NCBI RefSeq assembly: GCF_019428685.1
Contig: NZ_CP080095.1
Coordinates: 1,736,001-1,800,000 of the forward strand
Direction: 5' to 3'
DNA length: 64,000 nucleotides
Origin: Paraburkholderia edwinii
GTDB taxonomy: Bacteria > Pseudomonadota > Gammaproteobacteria > Burkholderiales > Burkholderiaceae
In this document: positions 17,084 through 27,207 of the stretch, piece by piece
How the letters are laid out: each line of letters begins with the position of its first letter
How positions within the stretch are numbered: position 1 is the first letter of the stretch
Translations under genes and position numbers: made by a program
The notes under the pieces: generated by a model
Seen by the model: only the letters and a program-made list of their open reading frames with translations
Told to the model about the DNA's origin: nothing
The model's database searches: none

Positions 17084-17512
17084 TTAGTGCGGCGTCTGCT
17101 GCTGCTCGATGTAGCGGCGTATCACGTCGATTGGAGCGCCGCCGCACGAGCCCGCAAAATAGGACGGCGACCATAGCGCACCGCCCCACAGCTTGCGCCG
17201 GATGCCCGGATAGTTCTTCTGGCGAATCATCCGGCTCGAAACACCCTTCAGGCTATTCACGAGCGCCGAAACGGCGACCTTCGGCGGATAGTTTACGAGC
17301 AGATGCACGTGGTCGTGCTCGCCGTCGAACTCAACGAGTTCCGCTTCGAAGTCGCGGCAGACGTTCGCGAAGATCACGCGCAGTTCATCGATCACTTCGC
17401 CAGTGAAGACCCCGCGACGGTATTTCGTAACGAAGACCAAATGCACGTGCATCATAAAGACGCAATGCCTTCCATGCCTCAAGTCGGGGTCCGTGCTGCG
17501 TGGACGGCCCAT
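17084..17512 (-). CDS. tnpA: IS200/IS605 transposase TnpA (Y1 HUH)
   Basis: A 142-residue HUH endonuclease. The metal-binding motif is H68-V-H70 (EHDHVHLLV) and the nucleophile is Y134 in VIRRYIEQQ. The hairpin-recognition surface VFVTKYRRGVF is conserved. It cuts and rejoins single-stranded DNA at the element ends in lagging-strand context. The ATG at 17512 follows AAGGGG. Longer open frame to the right on this strand is antisense to tnpB and not coding. Length and catalytic residues are intact, so the element may be mobile. Confidence 0.93.
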   Translation of the reverse strand: MGRPRSTDPDLRHGRHCVFMMHVHLVFVTKYRRGVFTGEVIDELRVIFANVCRDFEAELVEFDGEHDHVHLLVNYPPKVAVSALVNSLKGVSSRMIRQKNYPGIRRKLWGGALWSPSYFAGSCGGAPIDVIRRYIEQQQTPH

Positions 17513-17560
17513 GATTTCCCCTTGCGGTAGTTTCAAAGGCCAAAATATACTACGGCCACC

Positions 17561-18772
17561 ATGCAACGACTCCAGGCCTTCCGATTCGAACTCATGCCGA
17601 CCGGCGAGCAGGCGCGCAAGATGCGCCAGTTCTCGGGCGCGTGCCGGTTCGTCTATAACAAGGCGCTGGCGTTGCAGCAGGAAAATCACAAGGCTGGCGG
17701 GAAGTTCATCGGCGGCTTTGCGATGAAGAAGCGCTTCACCGAATGGCGCAGCAGTGCGCAGACGCCGTGGCTTTCGGATGCGCCCCGCCATCCCTGCGAC
17801 GAGGCAATACTCGCGCTCGACCGCGCCTTCAAAAACTTCTTCGAAGGCCGCATGTCGTACCCGCGTTTCAAGCGCAAGGGTCAGCGCGACGGCTTCACGT
17901 ACCCCGACAGGAAACAGATCAGGCTCGACCGCGAGAACGGCCGCGTATTCATGCCGAAGCTCGGATACGTGCGATACCGCAGCAGCCGCGACGTGCCCGG
18001 CGAAGTCCGCAGCGCGACCGTATCGCTGCGCGCGGGCAAGTGGTACGTGTCCATCCTCACGGCGCGCGAGGTAGATGCGCCGGTTCCGCAAGGCCCGGCA
18101 GTCGGTATCGACGTGGGCGTGGCGCGCTTCGCCACCATGAGCGACGGCACGTATATCGCGCCGCTCGCCAGCTTCAGGAAACACGAGCAGAGGCTCGCGA
18201 AGCATCAGCGCCGCATGGCCCGAAAGGTCAAAGGCAGCAGCAACTGGAAGAAAGCGAAGTCCCGCATTCAGCGCATCCATGCGCGCATCGTGGACGCTCG
18301 CGCAGACTTTCTGCACAAGGCTTCGAACAGCATCAGCAAAAACCACGCAATGATCGCCGTCGAAGACCTGAAAGTCCGCAACATGACGAAGTCGGCCAGT
18401 GGCACGGTCGCAGCGCCGGGGCGCAATGTCCGCGCGAAGTCGGGGCTCAACAGGTCCATCCTGGATCAGGGATGGGGCGAGTTCCGTCGCCAGCTGGAAT
18501 ATAAGACGGCGTGGCGCGGCGGCTATTTCGTCGCCGTAGACCCGAAGAACACGAGCAGGACGTGCCCATGCTGCGGCCATATCTCGGCCGGGAATCGCAA
18601 GACACAGGCGCTTTTCGCCTGTATCAGGTGCGGGCACGAAGCGAATGCCGACCACGTCGGCGCACTCAACGTTTTAGCGGCAGGACATGCCGTCATTGCC
18701 TGTGGAGGGATGGCGCAGTCGGGCCGCCCGTCGAAGCAGGAGCCCACCGAAGCGCAAGCCCTCGCGGCCTAA
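17561..18772 (+). CDS. tnpB: RNA-guided nuclease TnpB (IS605 OrfB)
   Basis: A 403-residue TnpB, the ancestor type of Cas12. The RuvC-like acids D184 ([10 protein letters not shown]), E268 (AVEDLKV) and D364 ([10 protein letters not shown]) are all present. The zinc ribbon C335-x2-C338/C354-x2-C357 is complete and lies between the second and third acids. The N-terminal helix-turn-helix/WED-like part starts [16 protein letters not shown]. The family is known to use an omega-RNA from the element's right end to cut DNA beside a target-adjacent motif and so retain the element. The 3' end of the gene runs straight into that right end. Everything visible suggests an active protein. Confidence 0.94.
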   Translation: MQRLQAFRFELMPTGEQARKMRQFSGACRFVYNKALALQQENHKAGGKFIGGFAMKKRFTEWRSSAQTPWLSDAPRHPCDEAILALDRAFKNFFEGRMSYPRFKRKGQRDGFTYPDRKQIRLDRENGRVFMPKLGYVRYRSSRDVPGEVRSATVSLRAGKWYVSILTAREVDAPVPQGPAVGIDVGVARFATMSDGTYIAPLASFRKHEQRLAKHQRRMARKVKGSSNWKKAKSRIQRIHARIVDARADFLHKASNSISKNHAMIAVEDLKVRNMTKSASGTVAAPGRNVRAKSGLNRSILDQGWGEFRRQLEYKTAWRGGYFVAVDPKNTSRTCPCCGHISAGNRKTQALFACIRCGHEANADHVGALNVLAAGHAVIACGGMAQSGRPSKQEPTEAQALAA

Positions 18773-18815
18773 GCGCAGTAGGAATGCTCGGCCTTCAGGC
18801 CGGGGAGGATGTCAA
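18773..18815 (+). ncRNA. Right end of IS605 element, probable 3' scaffold of omega-RNA
   Basis: Right after the tnpB stop, a CGGCC-TTCA-GGCCG hairpin is followed by GGGAGGATGTCAA. In studied IS605 elements this region is the 3' part of the omega-RNA scaffold. The bases just outside it act as the guide, here starting CGAGCGACCTAGTCG at 18816. The 5' end of the RNA would lie within tnpB and is not located. Confidence 0.6.
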
Positions 18816-18823
18816 CGAGCGAC

Positions 18824-19825
18824 CTAGTCGAGCGCCTTATCGTTCGGATGCGCGAACAGCGCGCGCATTTCCTGCGACAGCGGGTAATTGAGGTTGATCC
18901 CATGCGGCGGAATCGGCTGCGTGAACCACACGTTGTAAAGCCGCTCCGCTTCGCCCGACGTCTGCATCCGCGAGATCACACCGTTGACGAGGTCGCGAAA
19001 CGGCGCGTCGCCTTTGCGGAACATGCAGGCATAGCTCTCATAGCCAAGCGGCGTGCCGGTCACGATAAAGTCGTCGGGGCGCGGGTCGGTTGCGCGAAAG
19101 CCGTACAGAATCGGCTCGTCCATCACGAATGCCACCGCACGGTCGGACTTGATTGCGGCGAATGCGTCCGAATGGTCCTTCACGCTCGCGATGCGCATGT
19201 TCAACTGTTTCTCGATGTTCAACTGCCGCACGAGCCGCTCGTCCGACGTGCCCGCGGTCGTCACAACAGGCTTGCCCGCGAGGTCGGGGAAATCGGTGAT
19301 GCCCGCGTTCTTGCGGGCGAGCATTCGCACCGCGTACTGAAAGAAGCTGTTCGAAAACGCGGCGACGTTCTCGCGATCGCGCGTGTGCGTGGTCGAGCCG
19401 CACTCCAGGTCGATCTGATTGTTGACAAGCATCAGGAAGCGGTTGGCCGACGTGATGGACACTTCGCGCACGCGCAGATTCGGCAGGCCGAGCGTCTTGC
19501 GTATTTCGTCGACAATCGCGAGCGCGATCGTTTGCGAATAGCCGACTGTGCGGCTGCCATCGGAGTACGAAAACGGAATCGACGCTTCGCGCACGCCGAG
19601 CACGACCACGCCTTCGTCGCGAATCTTCTTGAGCGTGCCGGAGAGTTCTTCCGCGCGCGCCGACGATGCGCCCGATGCAGCGGCGGCCGGGGTGGATGCG
19701 TAGGCGGCCGCGCCTGTCGCGAGCAATGCGGTAAATGTTGCGAGTGTCGCGAATGTTGCGAATGTCACAGCAGGCCGCGCGATCGCGGCAAGTGCGATAC
19801 GCCAGTCTCGAAGTGCAGCGTTCAT
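18824..19825 (-). CDS. Periplasmic amino-acid-type ABC transporter substrate-binding protein (family 3), orphan
   Basis: A 333-residue solute-binding protein of the GltI/glutamate-aspartate type. It has a signal peptide rich in repeated TFA units (ATFATFATLATFTALLATG) followed by EELSGTLKKIRDEGVVVLGV, IPFSYSD, IDLECGSTTHTRDRE and VAFVMDEPILY. The Cys and THTR in CGSTTHTRDR are typical of glutamate/aspartate binders. The ATG at 19825 has GGGGGAAA upstream. No permease or ATPase gene is adjacent, so it must serve components encoded elsewhere or act as a sensor. The IS605 element ends 8 bases after its stop and has probably separated it from former neighbours. Confidence 0.88.
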   Translation of the reverse strand: MNAALRDWRIALAAIARPAVTFATFATLATFTALLATGAAAYASTPAAAASGASSARAEELSGTLKKIRDEGVVVLGVREASIPFSYSDGSRTVGYSQTIALAIVDEIRKTLGLPNLRVREVSITSANRFLMLVNNQIDLECGSTTHTRDRENVAAFSNSFFQYAVRMLARKNAGITDFPDLAGKPVVTTAGTSDERLVRQLNIEKQLNMRIASVKDHSDAFAAIKSDRAVAFVMDEPILYGFRATDPRPDDFIVTGTPLGYESYACMFRKGDAPFRDLVNGVISRMQTSGEAERLYNVWFTQPIPPHGINLNYPLSQEMRALFAHPNDKALD

Positions 19826-19890
19826 CAATCGTTTCCCCCGGGCTGGCGTTACCGCCGGCCGCACTGTCACCCTCGAAGGACCGCTGTTAT

Positions 19891-19911
19891 CGGTGACCTC
19901 AGTGATCACCG
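19891..19911. promoter_or_regulatory. Inverted repeat upstream of solute-binding protein gene
   Basis: CGGTGA (19891-19896) and TCACCG (19906-19911) form an inverted repeat with a 9-base spacer. A further TGATCACC copy lies at 19927-19934. Together they may be an operator for the gene at 18824; the regulator is unknown. Confidence 0.35.
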
Positions 19912-19957
19912 GGTGGTCAACCCGAATGATCACCCCGCGATGAACCGCGTTTCTGCG

Positions 19958-21691
<1,734 letters not shown>

Positions 21692-22477
21692 GCGAATGGG
21701 AGAGAGTGACGAGGGCGCGTGCTGCTCCCTCTAATCCGACAATTCTACCTGACGGCATTGTGAGGTACAGCGCTTTGACGCGGTCACGCGCCGGCGGGAG
21801 CGGCGCGCGGCGCGGCAATCCGCGAGGGCGGCGTCCGAGGCGGGGCCGGCGGCCGGGCATGAGGGGAGCCGAAAGGCGCTGTAACAGGACGTAAATCGGT
21901 TTGGACCGCGGCCGCGGGCGCCGGTAGCATGCCGCGAGCGGCGAAGTGGGTCCGGTGTCCGAAGTGATCCGCCGGAACTCGGTGTGGACGCAAGGTGTCC
22001 GCGCTTCGCCAGGTTCGCCGATGCTTCGCCGCGGCGCCGCGGGCGGTTCGCGCGGCACGCTATCTTCGCGGGTCGCAAAGCGGACGTATTGCGCGAATTT
22101 AGCGCGGACGCAATGCGCGGAGAGACGTGCGGATGCGGCGCTATAGGCGCGGGCAGACTCACGGACGGCATGCGCGAGCGGATTCACCGAGGAATCTGCC
22201 CGTCAACGCGCGAACGGTTGCGCGGAAGGACTCGCCGGCATACCGACGAACGTTCATGCGGTCAGCTTCGCTGATCAGGCGTTCGGCCGTGTTCTGCATC
22301 GAGGCCTCGCGGCTCATGCGCCGATGGGGCGATGGGCCGATGGGCCGATGGGGCGGATAGGCCGATGAGTCGATGGGCCGATAGGCCGATGGGTCGACGC
22401 CCCGCGCGGTGTGCAACACTTTCCGTGTTCGCTTTGCCGGCATCCAGCCGGCGCTCATTTTTTCCGGAGTACCCTGA
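21692..22477. other. Long intergenic region between glnS and ggt
   Basis: Almost 790 bases between divergent genes. Apart from an 8-bp tandem repeat near the right end I recognise nothing. The short frames here have no domain-like content. It may hold the remains of a lost gene. Confidence 0.45.
22322..22396. repeat. 8-bp tandem repeat (CGATGGGC) upstream of ggt
   Basis: About nine copies of an octamer CGATGGGN, some with substitutions, run from 22322 to 22396. They end 81 bases before the ggt start codon, within its likely promoter or leader region. Confidence 0.88.
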
Positions 22478-24805
22478 ATGCCTCCTACGACGCTCGATGC
22501 GCGCGTTGCGCGTCACGCCCTTTCAGGCAATAGGGCTGACAACACGGGAACCAGCGCGAGAGCGAGCGGCCAACGCGCTCGCAAGACCTTGCATGCGGCG
22601 GCGCTCGCGGCGCTGCTCGGTGTGCTGGCCACCTGCGTGGTACCGGTCGACGCGAAGACCGCGCCGGCAAAAAACGTGTTCGACGCATCGGCGGTCGCGA
22701 CCCCCGATCGCTACAGCGCGGACACTGCGCAGCAGATCTTCGCGCAGGGCGGCAATGCGGTCGATGCCGCGGTCGCCATCGCGTTCACGCTTGCCGTCAC
22801 GCGTCCCGATGCGGGAAACCTCGGCGGCGGCGGATTCATGACGCTGCAGATCGACGGCAAGCCGTACTTTCTCGACTACAGCGCGCAGGCGCCGCAGCGC
22901 GCGACGCGCGACATGTACGTCGACGATAAGGGCAACGTCGTCAAGAACATGAGCTCGATCGGCTTTCGGGCAGCGGGCGTGCCGGGGACGGTCGAAGGTT
23001 TGTGGGAAGCACAGAAGCGCTTCGGCAAGCTGAAGTGGAAGCAGGTGCTCGCGCCGGCGATCCGCTACGCGACCGACGGTTTCGTCGTTGACGCGTCGCT
23101 GCAGAAGCGCCGCGACGATGCGGCGGCGAAGTTCGCGGGCAAGACCAACTTCAATGCGTACTTCGCGGGCCTGAAGAGCGGCGCGACGTTTCGTCAGCCG
23201 GAGCTCGCGCAGACACTCGGGCGCATCGCCGACGACGGCGGCCGCGAGTTCTACGAAGGACAGACCGCCGAGCTGATCGCGAAGCAGATGTATGGTCACG
23301 GGATGATTTCGAAGACCGATCTCACCCAGTACAAGGCGCTGTGGCGCGACCCGCTCGCGGCGGACTGGAACGGTTACCGGATCGTCACCGCACCGCCGCC
23401 GAGCTCGGGCGGCATTGCGTTGATCCAGCTGCTGAAGATGAAAGCGGACCTGAAGCCGCAGTTCGCCGGGGTCGAGCTGAATTCGGCTCCGTATATCCAG
23501 CTGGTCTCGCAGATGGAAGACCGCGTGTTCGCGGACCGCACGAAGTACGCGGCGGATCCGGATGCGACGCCGGTGCCGGTCGGCAAGCTCACCGACGATG
23601 CGTATCTCGCGCAGCGCGCGGGCGAGGTGAAGGAGTTGTGGGCACAGCAGAAGGCCGCGGAGGAAAAGGCGGCGCGCGAGAAGGAAGAGCAGGAGAAGGC
23701 GGCGCGCGAGAAAGCGGAACAGGAAAAGGCGGCGCAGGAAAAAGCCGCTCAGGAAAAAGCGGAGCAGGAGAAGGCGCAGCAGGCAGCGGCACAGGCTAGC
23801 GGTGCGGCGGCGAGTGGCGCGAGTGGCGTGCAGGGGAGTGCGGCGGCGCCGGCGGGTGCAAGTCAGCCGGGTGTCGATCAAGCGGGCGCGGGGCAGTCGA
23901 ACACGGCGGTGCAACCCAGCGCAGGGCAATCGAACCCGGGGCAGCCGAACGCAACGCAGTCAGGCACGGGGCAGGCGAACGCAGGGCAGTCGAATTCGAA
24001 TCAAGCGGGCGTGGCTTCATCGAGCAGCGGCCAGCCGAACGCGAATCAGCCGGGTGCTGCTTCGTCTACCTCAGGCCACGCAAATGCCGTGGCGGCGAGC
24101 GCATCGGGCGCACCTCAAGCAAACGCACCTCAGCCGCAACCGGCTCAGGCGAAGCCTGCACAGCCGGCGCAAGCGCAGCCTGACGGCGCCGCGGCGTCGA
24201 CCAACTCCGCCTCCGGCGACACGTCGCCAGCGGAGAAGCCTCAGACGACGCATTTTTCAGTCGTCGACAAATGGGGCAACGCGGTATCGAACACGTACAC
24301 GCTGAGCGGCTCGTTCGGGTCGGGTGTCGTGGTCGACGGCGGCGGGTTCCTGCTCAATGATGCGATGGACGATTTCGTCGCGAAGCCCGGTGCCGGCATG
24401 GACGAAGCGAACACGATCGCGCCGGGCCGCCGGCCCGTGTCGTCGATGACGCCGACGATCGTGCTGAAGGACGGCAAGGTCGCGCTCGTGATCGGCACGC
24501 CGGGCGGCTCGCGCATCTTTACGACGATCTTCCAGGTCATGGCCGATCTGTACGACTTCGGCATGCCGCCGGCGAACGCACTGGCCGCGATGCGGTTTCA
24601 TCATCAGGCATTGCCGCCAAAGGCGATCTATTGGGAGCCGTACCATCCGATCACCGGCGATCTCGCGCAGCAACTGCAAAAGCTCGGTTACACGCCGGAA
24701 GGGCAGGACTTCAACGGCGATGTGCAGATGATCAGGATCGACGGTACGACGCCGCAGCCGGCGGCGGACCCACGCGGCGTGGGTGTCGCGCGCGTGTTTC
24801 CGTAG
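22478..24805 (+). CDS. ggt: Gamma-glutamyltransferase with large low-complexity insert before the self-cleavage site
   Basis: A periplasmic Ntn-hydrolase that cleaves and transfers the gamma-glutamyl group of glutathione and matures by autocleavage. An unusually long n-region precedes a hydrophobic signal core (LAALLGVLATCVVPV). The large subunit shows NAVDAAVAIAF and GNLGGGGFM. The self-cleavage and nucleophile residue is T590 (QTTHFSVVDKWGNAVS). The small subunit has GRRPVSSMTPTIV and GTPGGSRI. Between W388 and T590 sits a ~200-residue insert absent from the usual ~560-580-residue enzyme. It begins as a Lys/Glu/Ala helix (EKAAREKEEQEKAAREKAEQ) and becomes a Gly/Ser/Gln/Asn/Pro-rich linker. 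CGGAG lies 8 bases before the ATG. Confidence 0.93.
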   Translation: MPPTTLDARVARHALSGNRADNTGTSARASGQRARKTLHAAALAALLGVLATCVVPVDAKTAPAKNVFDASAVATPDRYSADTAQQIFAQGGNAVDAAVAIAFTLAVTRPDAGNLGGGGFMTLQIDGKPYFLDYSAQAPQRATRDMYVDDKGNVVKNMSSIGFRAAGVPGTVEGLWEAQKRFGKLKWKQVLAPAIRYATDGFVVDASLQKRRDDAAAKFAGKTNFNAYFAGLKSGATFRQPELAQTLGRIADDGGREFYEGQTAELIAKQMYGHGMISKTDLTQYKALWRDPLAADWNGYRIVTAPPPSSGGIALIQLLKMKADLKPQFAGVELNSAPYIQLVSQMEDRVFADRTKYAADPDATPVPVGKLTDDAYLAQRAGEVKELWAQQKAAEEKAAREKEEQEKAAREKAEQEKAAQEKAAQEKAEQEKAQQAAAQASGAAASGASGVQGSAAAPAGASQPGVDQAGAGQSNTAVQPSAGQSNPGQPNATQSGTGQANAGQSNSNQAGVASSSSGQPNANQPGAASSTSGHANAVAASASGAPQANAPQPQPAQAKPAQPAQAQPDGAAASTNSASGDTSPAEKPQTTHFSVVDKWGNAVSNTYTLSGSFGSGVVVDGGGFLLNDAMDDFVAKPGAGMDEANTIAPGRRPVSSMTPTIVLKDGKVALVIGTPGGSRIFTTIFQVMADLYDFGMPPANALAAMRFHHQALPPKAIYWEPYHPITGDLAQQLQKLGYTPEGQDFNGDVQMIRIDGTTPQPAADPRGVGVARVFP

Positions 24806-24869
24806 CCGGTGATCTGTCGTAGATGAGTGTCGATCGAACAGCTTGAACACGAAAAACGGGGATGACGTG

Positions 24870-25445
24870 ATGGCGTTGCAAAAGGAACCCAACGTACTGG
24901 TGCTGCCGGGGTATCTGGACTCGGGCCCCGGACATTGGCAAACGCGTTGGGAGGCGGCGCACACGTCGTTCTCGAGGGTGCGCATGCCGGACTGGGGGCA
25001 ACCGGTGCGCGACGACTGGTGTCGCACGCTCGATGCGGCCGTGACCGCGGCTGCCTCGGATGGTGCACCGGTGGTGTTTGCGGCGCACAGCCTCGGCTGC
25101 CTGACGGTTGCCTGGTGGGCGAGCCGCTATGCGGCGCCCGCGCAGCGCGACAAGGTGGCCGGCGCGTTGCTCGTGGCCGTGCCGGACCCGGCGGGCCGGG
25201 CGTTTCCGGCGTCGGCAAGCGGTTTTGCGCCGGTGCCCGACGAACGCCTGCCGTTTCCGACTATCGTTGTCGCCAGCACCGATGATCCCTATGGTGGCGT
25301 GCCGTTCTCGCATGCGTGCGCCGCGGCGTGGGGCAGCCGCTGGATTAGCATCGGCGCGCGCGGCCACATCAACGCGGACAGCGGCCTTGGCGACTGGCAG
25401 GACGGGGTGAGTTGGCTCAAATCGTTTGTTTCAGTGGCCTCCTGA
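24870..25445 (+). CDS. RBBP9/YdeN family serine hydrolase
   Basis: A 191-residue small alpha/beta hydrolase. It has an N-terminal NVLVLPGYLDSGPGHWQ oxyanion-loop motif, nucleophile Ser in AHSLGC, acid in STDDPY and base His in GHINADSGLGDW. The family contains RBBP9 and YdeN; physiological substrates are mostly unknown. GGGGA 8 bases upstream supports the ATG at 24870 over the TTG at 24843. It follows ggt by 64 bases and may share its transcript. Confidence 0.87.
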   Translation: MALQKEPNVLVLPGYLDSGPGHWQTRWEAAHTSFSRVRMPDWGQPVRDDWCRTLDAAVTAAASDGAPVVFAAHSLGCLTVAWWASRYAAPAQRDKVAGALLVAVPDPAGRAFPASASGFAPVPDERLPFPTIVVASTDDPYGGVPFSHACAAAWGSRWISIGARGHINADSGLGDWQDGVSWLKSFVSVAS

Positions 25446-25552
25446 GGGGCCACCTAAGCACGTCACCTGAGCACGTCACCTGAGCGCGCCAACCGAGCGG
25501 CCCCCTGAGGGGCCAGCTGAGCGGCCTCCTGAGCGCCTTCCTGAGCGCCCGG
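25446..25552. repeat. Imperfect CCTGAGC-rich repeats between convergent genes
   Basis: About three copies of CACCTGAGCACGT-like 13-mers are followed by several CCTGAGCG units. A 6-bp-stem palindrome GGCCCC-CTGA-GGGGCC also lies here. The array fills the gap between two convergent genes; the palindrome might act as a weak bidirectional terminator, although it lacks T-runs. Confidence 0.7.
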
Positions 25553-26773
25553 TCACACGACCTGTTGCGCGCGCAACGCGGCGATTCGCGCGTCGTCGTA
25601 GCCGAGTACGCTGCGCAGCACGTCCTCGGTGTGCTCGCCTAACGTCGGCGGATGCGCGACCGCTTGCGGCGGCGTTTCCGTCATGTTGATCGGATTGCGC
25701 ACGAGCTTCACGGTGCTGCCTGACGGATGCGGCAGATCGATCTGCATGCCGCGCGCGATGACCTGCTCGTTATCGAACACCTCTCGCAGATCGTTGATCG
25801 GCCCGCACGGCACCTGCGCGGCTTCGAGCGCTTCGATCCACTCGCGCTTGCCGCGCTCGCGCACCATCGCGGCAAGCAGCGGCACCAGCGTTTCGCGGTT
25901 GCGCACGCGCGCCGGGTTCGTCGCAAAACGCTCGTCATCGGCAAGTTGCGCACGGCCGCCGGCTTCGACGAACTTGCGGAACTGCCCGTCGTTGCCGACC
26001 GCGACGATGATCCATCCGTCGCTCGTCTGGAACGTCTGATACGGGACGATGTTCGGGTGAGCATTGCCCCAGCGCGCGGGCGGCGTGCCGCTTGCGAGGA
26101 AATTCGAGTTCATGTTGGCGAGCATCGCGACCTGCACGTCGAGCAGCGCCATGTCGATGTACTGCCCGGCGCCGGTGCGATCGCGATGCGCGAGCGCCGT
26201 GAGCACCGCGACCGTCGCATACATGCCCGTCATCAGATCGGCGATCGCGACGCCGGCCTTTTGCGGGCCGCCGCCCGGTTCGCCATCGCGCTCGCCGGTG
26301 ATGCTCATGAAACCGCCGAGGCCCTGAACGATAAAGTCGTAGCCCGCGCGCTGCGCGTACGGGCCGGTCTGCCCGAAGCCGGTAACCGAGCAGTAGATCA
26401 GATCCGGCTTCACCGCGCGCAGCGATTCGTAATCGAGCCCGTAGCGCTTGAGTTGCCCGACCTTGTAGTTTTCCAGCACGACATCGCTCTGCGCGGCCAG
26501 CTCGCGCACGATGCGCTGACCTTCGGCAGTGGCGATATCGACCGTGACCGAACGCTTGTTGCGGTTTGCCGCGAGGTAGTACGCGGCTTCACGCGTATCG
26601 GCGCCGTCCGGCGTTTTCAGGTACGGCGGGCCCCACTGCCGCGTGTCGTCGCCGGCGCCCGGACGTTCGATCTTGATCACGTCGGCGCCGAAATCGGCGA
26701 GGGTTTGCGCGCACCACGGACCGGCGAGCACGCGGCTGAGATCCAGCACGCGGATATGACTGAGAGCGCCCAT
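25553..26773 (-). CDS. CaiB/BaiF family (class III) CoA-transferase
   Basis: A 406-residue class III CoA-transferase. The motifs are HIRVLDLSRVLAGPWC at the N terminus, ADFGADVIKIERP, DVVLENYKVG, TGFGQTGPYAQRAGYDF and the catalytic Asp in IADLMTGMYA. Members move CoA between carboxylic acids such as formate, oxalate, carnitine and succinate; the substrate cannot be assigned. The ATG at 26773 gives the standard N terminus, although the best GAGGAG lies a little far (about 13 bases) upstream. It stands alone. Confidence 0.9.
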   Translation of the reverse strand: MGALSHIRVLDLSRVLAGPWCAQTLADFGADVIKIERPGAGDDTRQWGPPYLKTPDGADTREAAYYLAANRNKRSVTVDIATAEGQRIVRELAAQSDVVLENYKVGQLKRYGLDYESLRAVKPDLIYCSVTGFGQTGPYAQRAGYDFIVQGLGGFMSITGERDGEPGGGPQKAGVAIADLMTGMYATVAVLTALAHRDRTGAGQYIDMALLDVQVAMLANMNSNFLASGTPPARWGNAHPNIVPYQTFQTSDGWIIVAVGNDGQFRKFVEAGGRAQLADDERFATNPARVRNRETLVPLLAAMVRERGKREWIEALEAAQVPCGPINDLREVFDNEQVIARGMQIDLPHPSGSTVKLVRNPINMTETPPQAVAHPPTLGEHTEDVLRSVLGYDDARIAALRAQQVV

Positions 26774-27207
26774 GTTCGGTTGATGTCTCCTCGTGATGCG
26801 GATGGCGCGGCGGCGCGCCTCACCGCGATGGCAAGCGGATTGCAGCGACGTCACGCATCTTAAGCGATCGTGACACGCGGGCCTATTCGGCCAAACGGCA
26901 TAGGCAAAACGCACATGCGATGGGAAGCGGCGCGGAACGTGCGAAGAAACGCGTGAGAGAACGCGCGAAGAAACGCGCTGAGTACCGGACGCTGACTACC
27001 GGATAAGGCCAACGCGAGCCGCGCCGGGCGGCGCTTCCGGTCGATTCGCCTGGCCATTCGGCCAGCGCCGTGCGCGGCGGGCGAGGCGCCGTCGCGCCCG
27101 CGCGCCGATCCCGTATAATCGGCGGTTCAGGAAACCCCCGATTCACGACGCCGACAAACCTTTAACAAGGCGTCGGATCCATGCCCGGAACCCGTCCCCA
27201 GCACGTT
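26774..27207. other. Intergenic region with probable alaS promoter
   Basis: About 430 bases between divergent genes. A perfect TATAAT -10 box at 27114-27119 points toward alaS; its -35 is not clear. Nothing else is recognised. Confidence 0.5.

Larger units (their letters stand above)
17057..18815. mobile_element. IS200/IS605 family insertion sequence (divergent tnpA and tnpB)
   Basis: A single-strand-transposing element with a Y1 HUH transposase (tnpA, leftward) and a TnpB nuclease (tnpB, rightward). A subterminal hairpin at the left (GGACGCC, 17057-17063, with 17067-17073) and one at the right (CGGCC-TTCA-GGCCG near 18789-18802) mark the ends. The right end terminates in GGATGTCAA at 18815, the terminal sequence I remember for this group. 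The left boundary is approximate and could lie up to 40 bases further left. Insertion is 8 bases past the stop codon of the solute-binding-protein gene. No terminal inverted repeats or target duplication are expected. Confidence 0.85.

Noticed and set aside
17513..18655. N-terminal extension of TnpA on the minus strand
   Set aside because: It lies antisense to tnpB. The true start at 17512 has a ribosome binding site and gives the normal IS200 transposase length.
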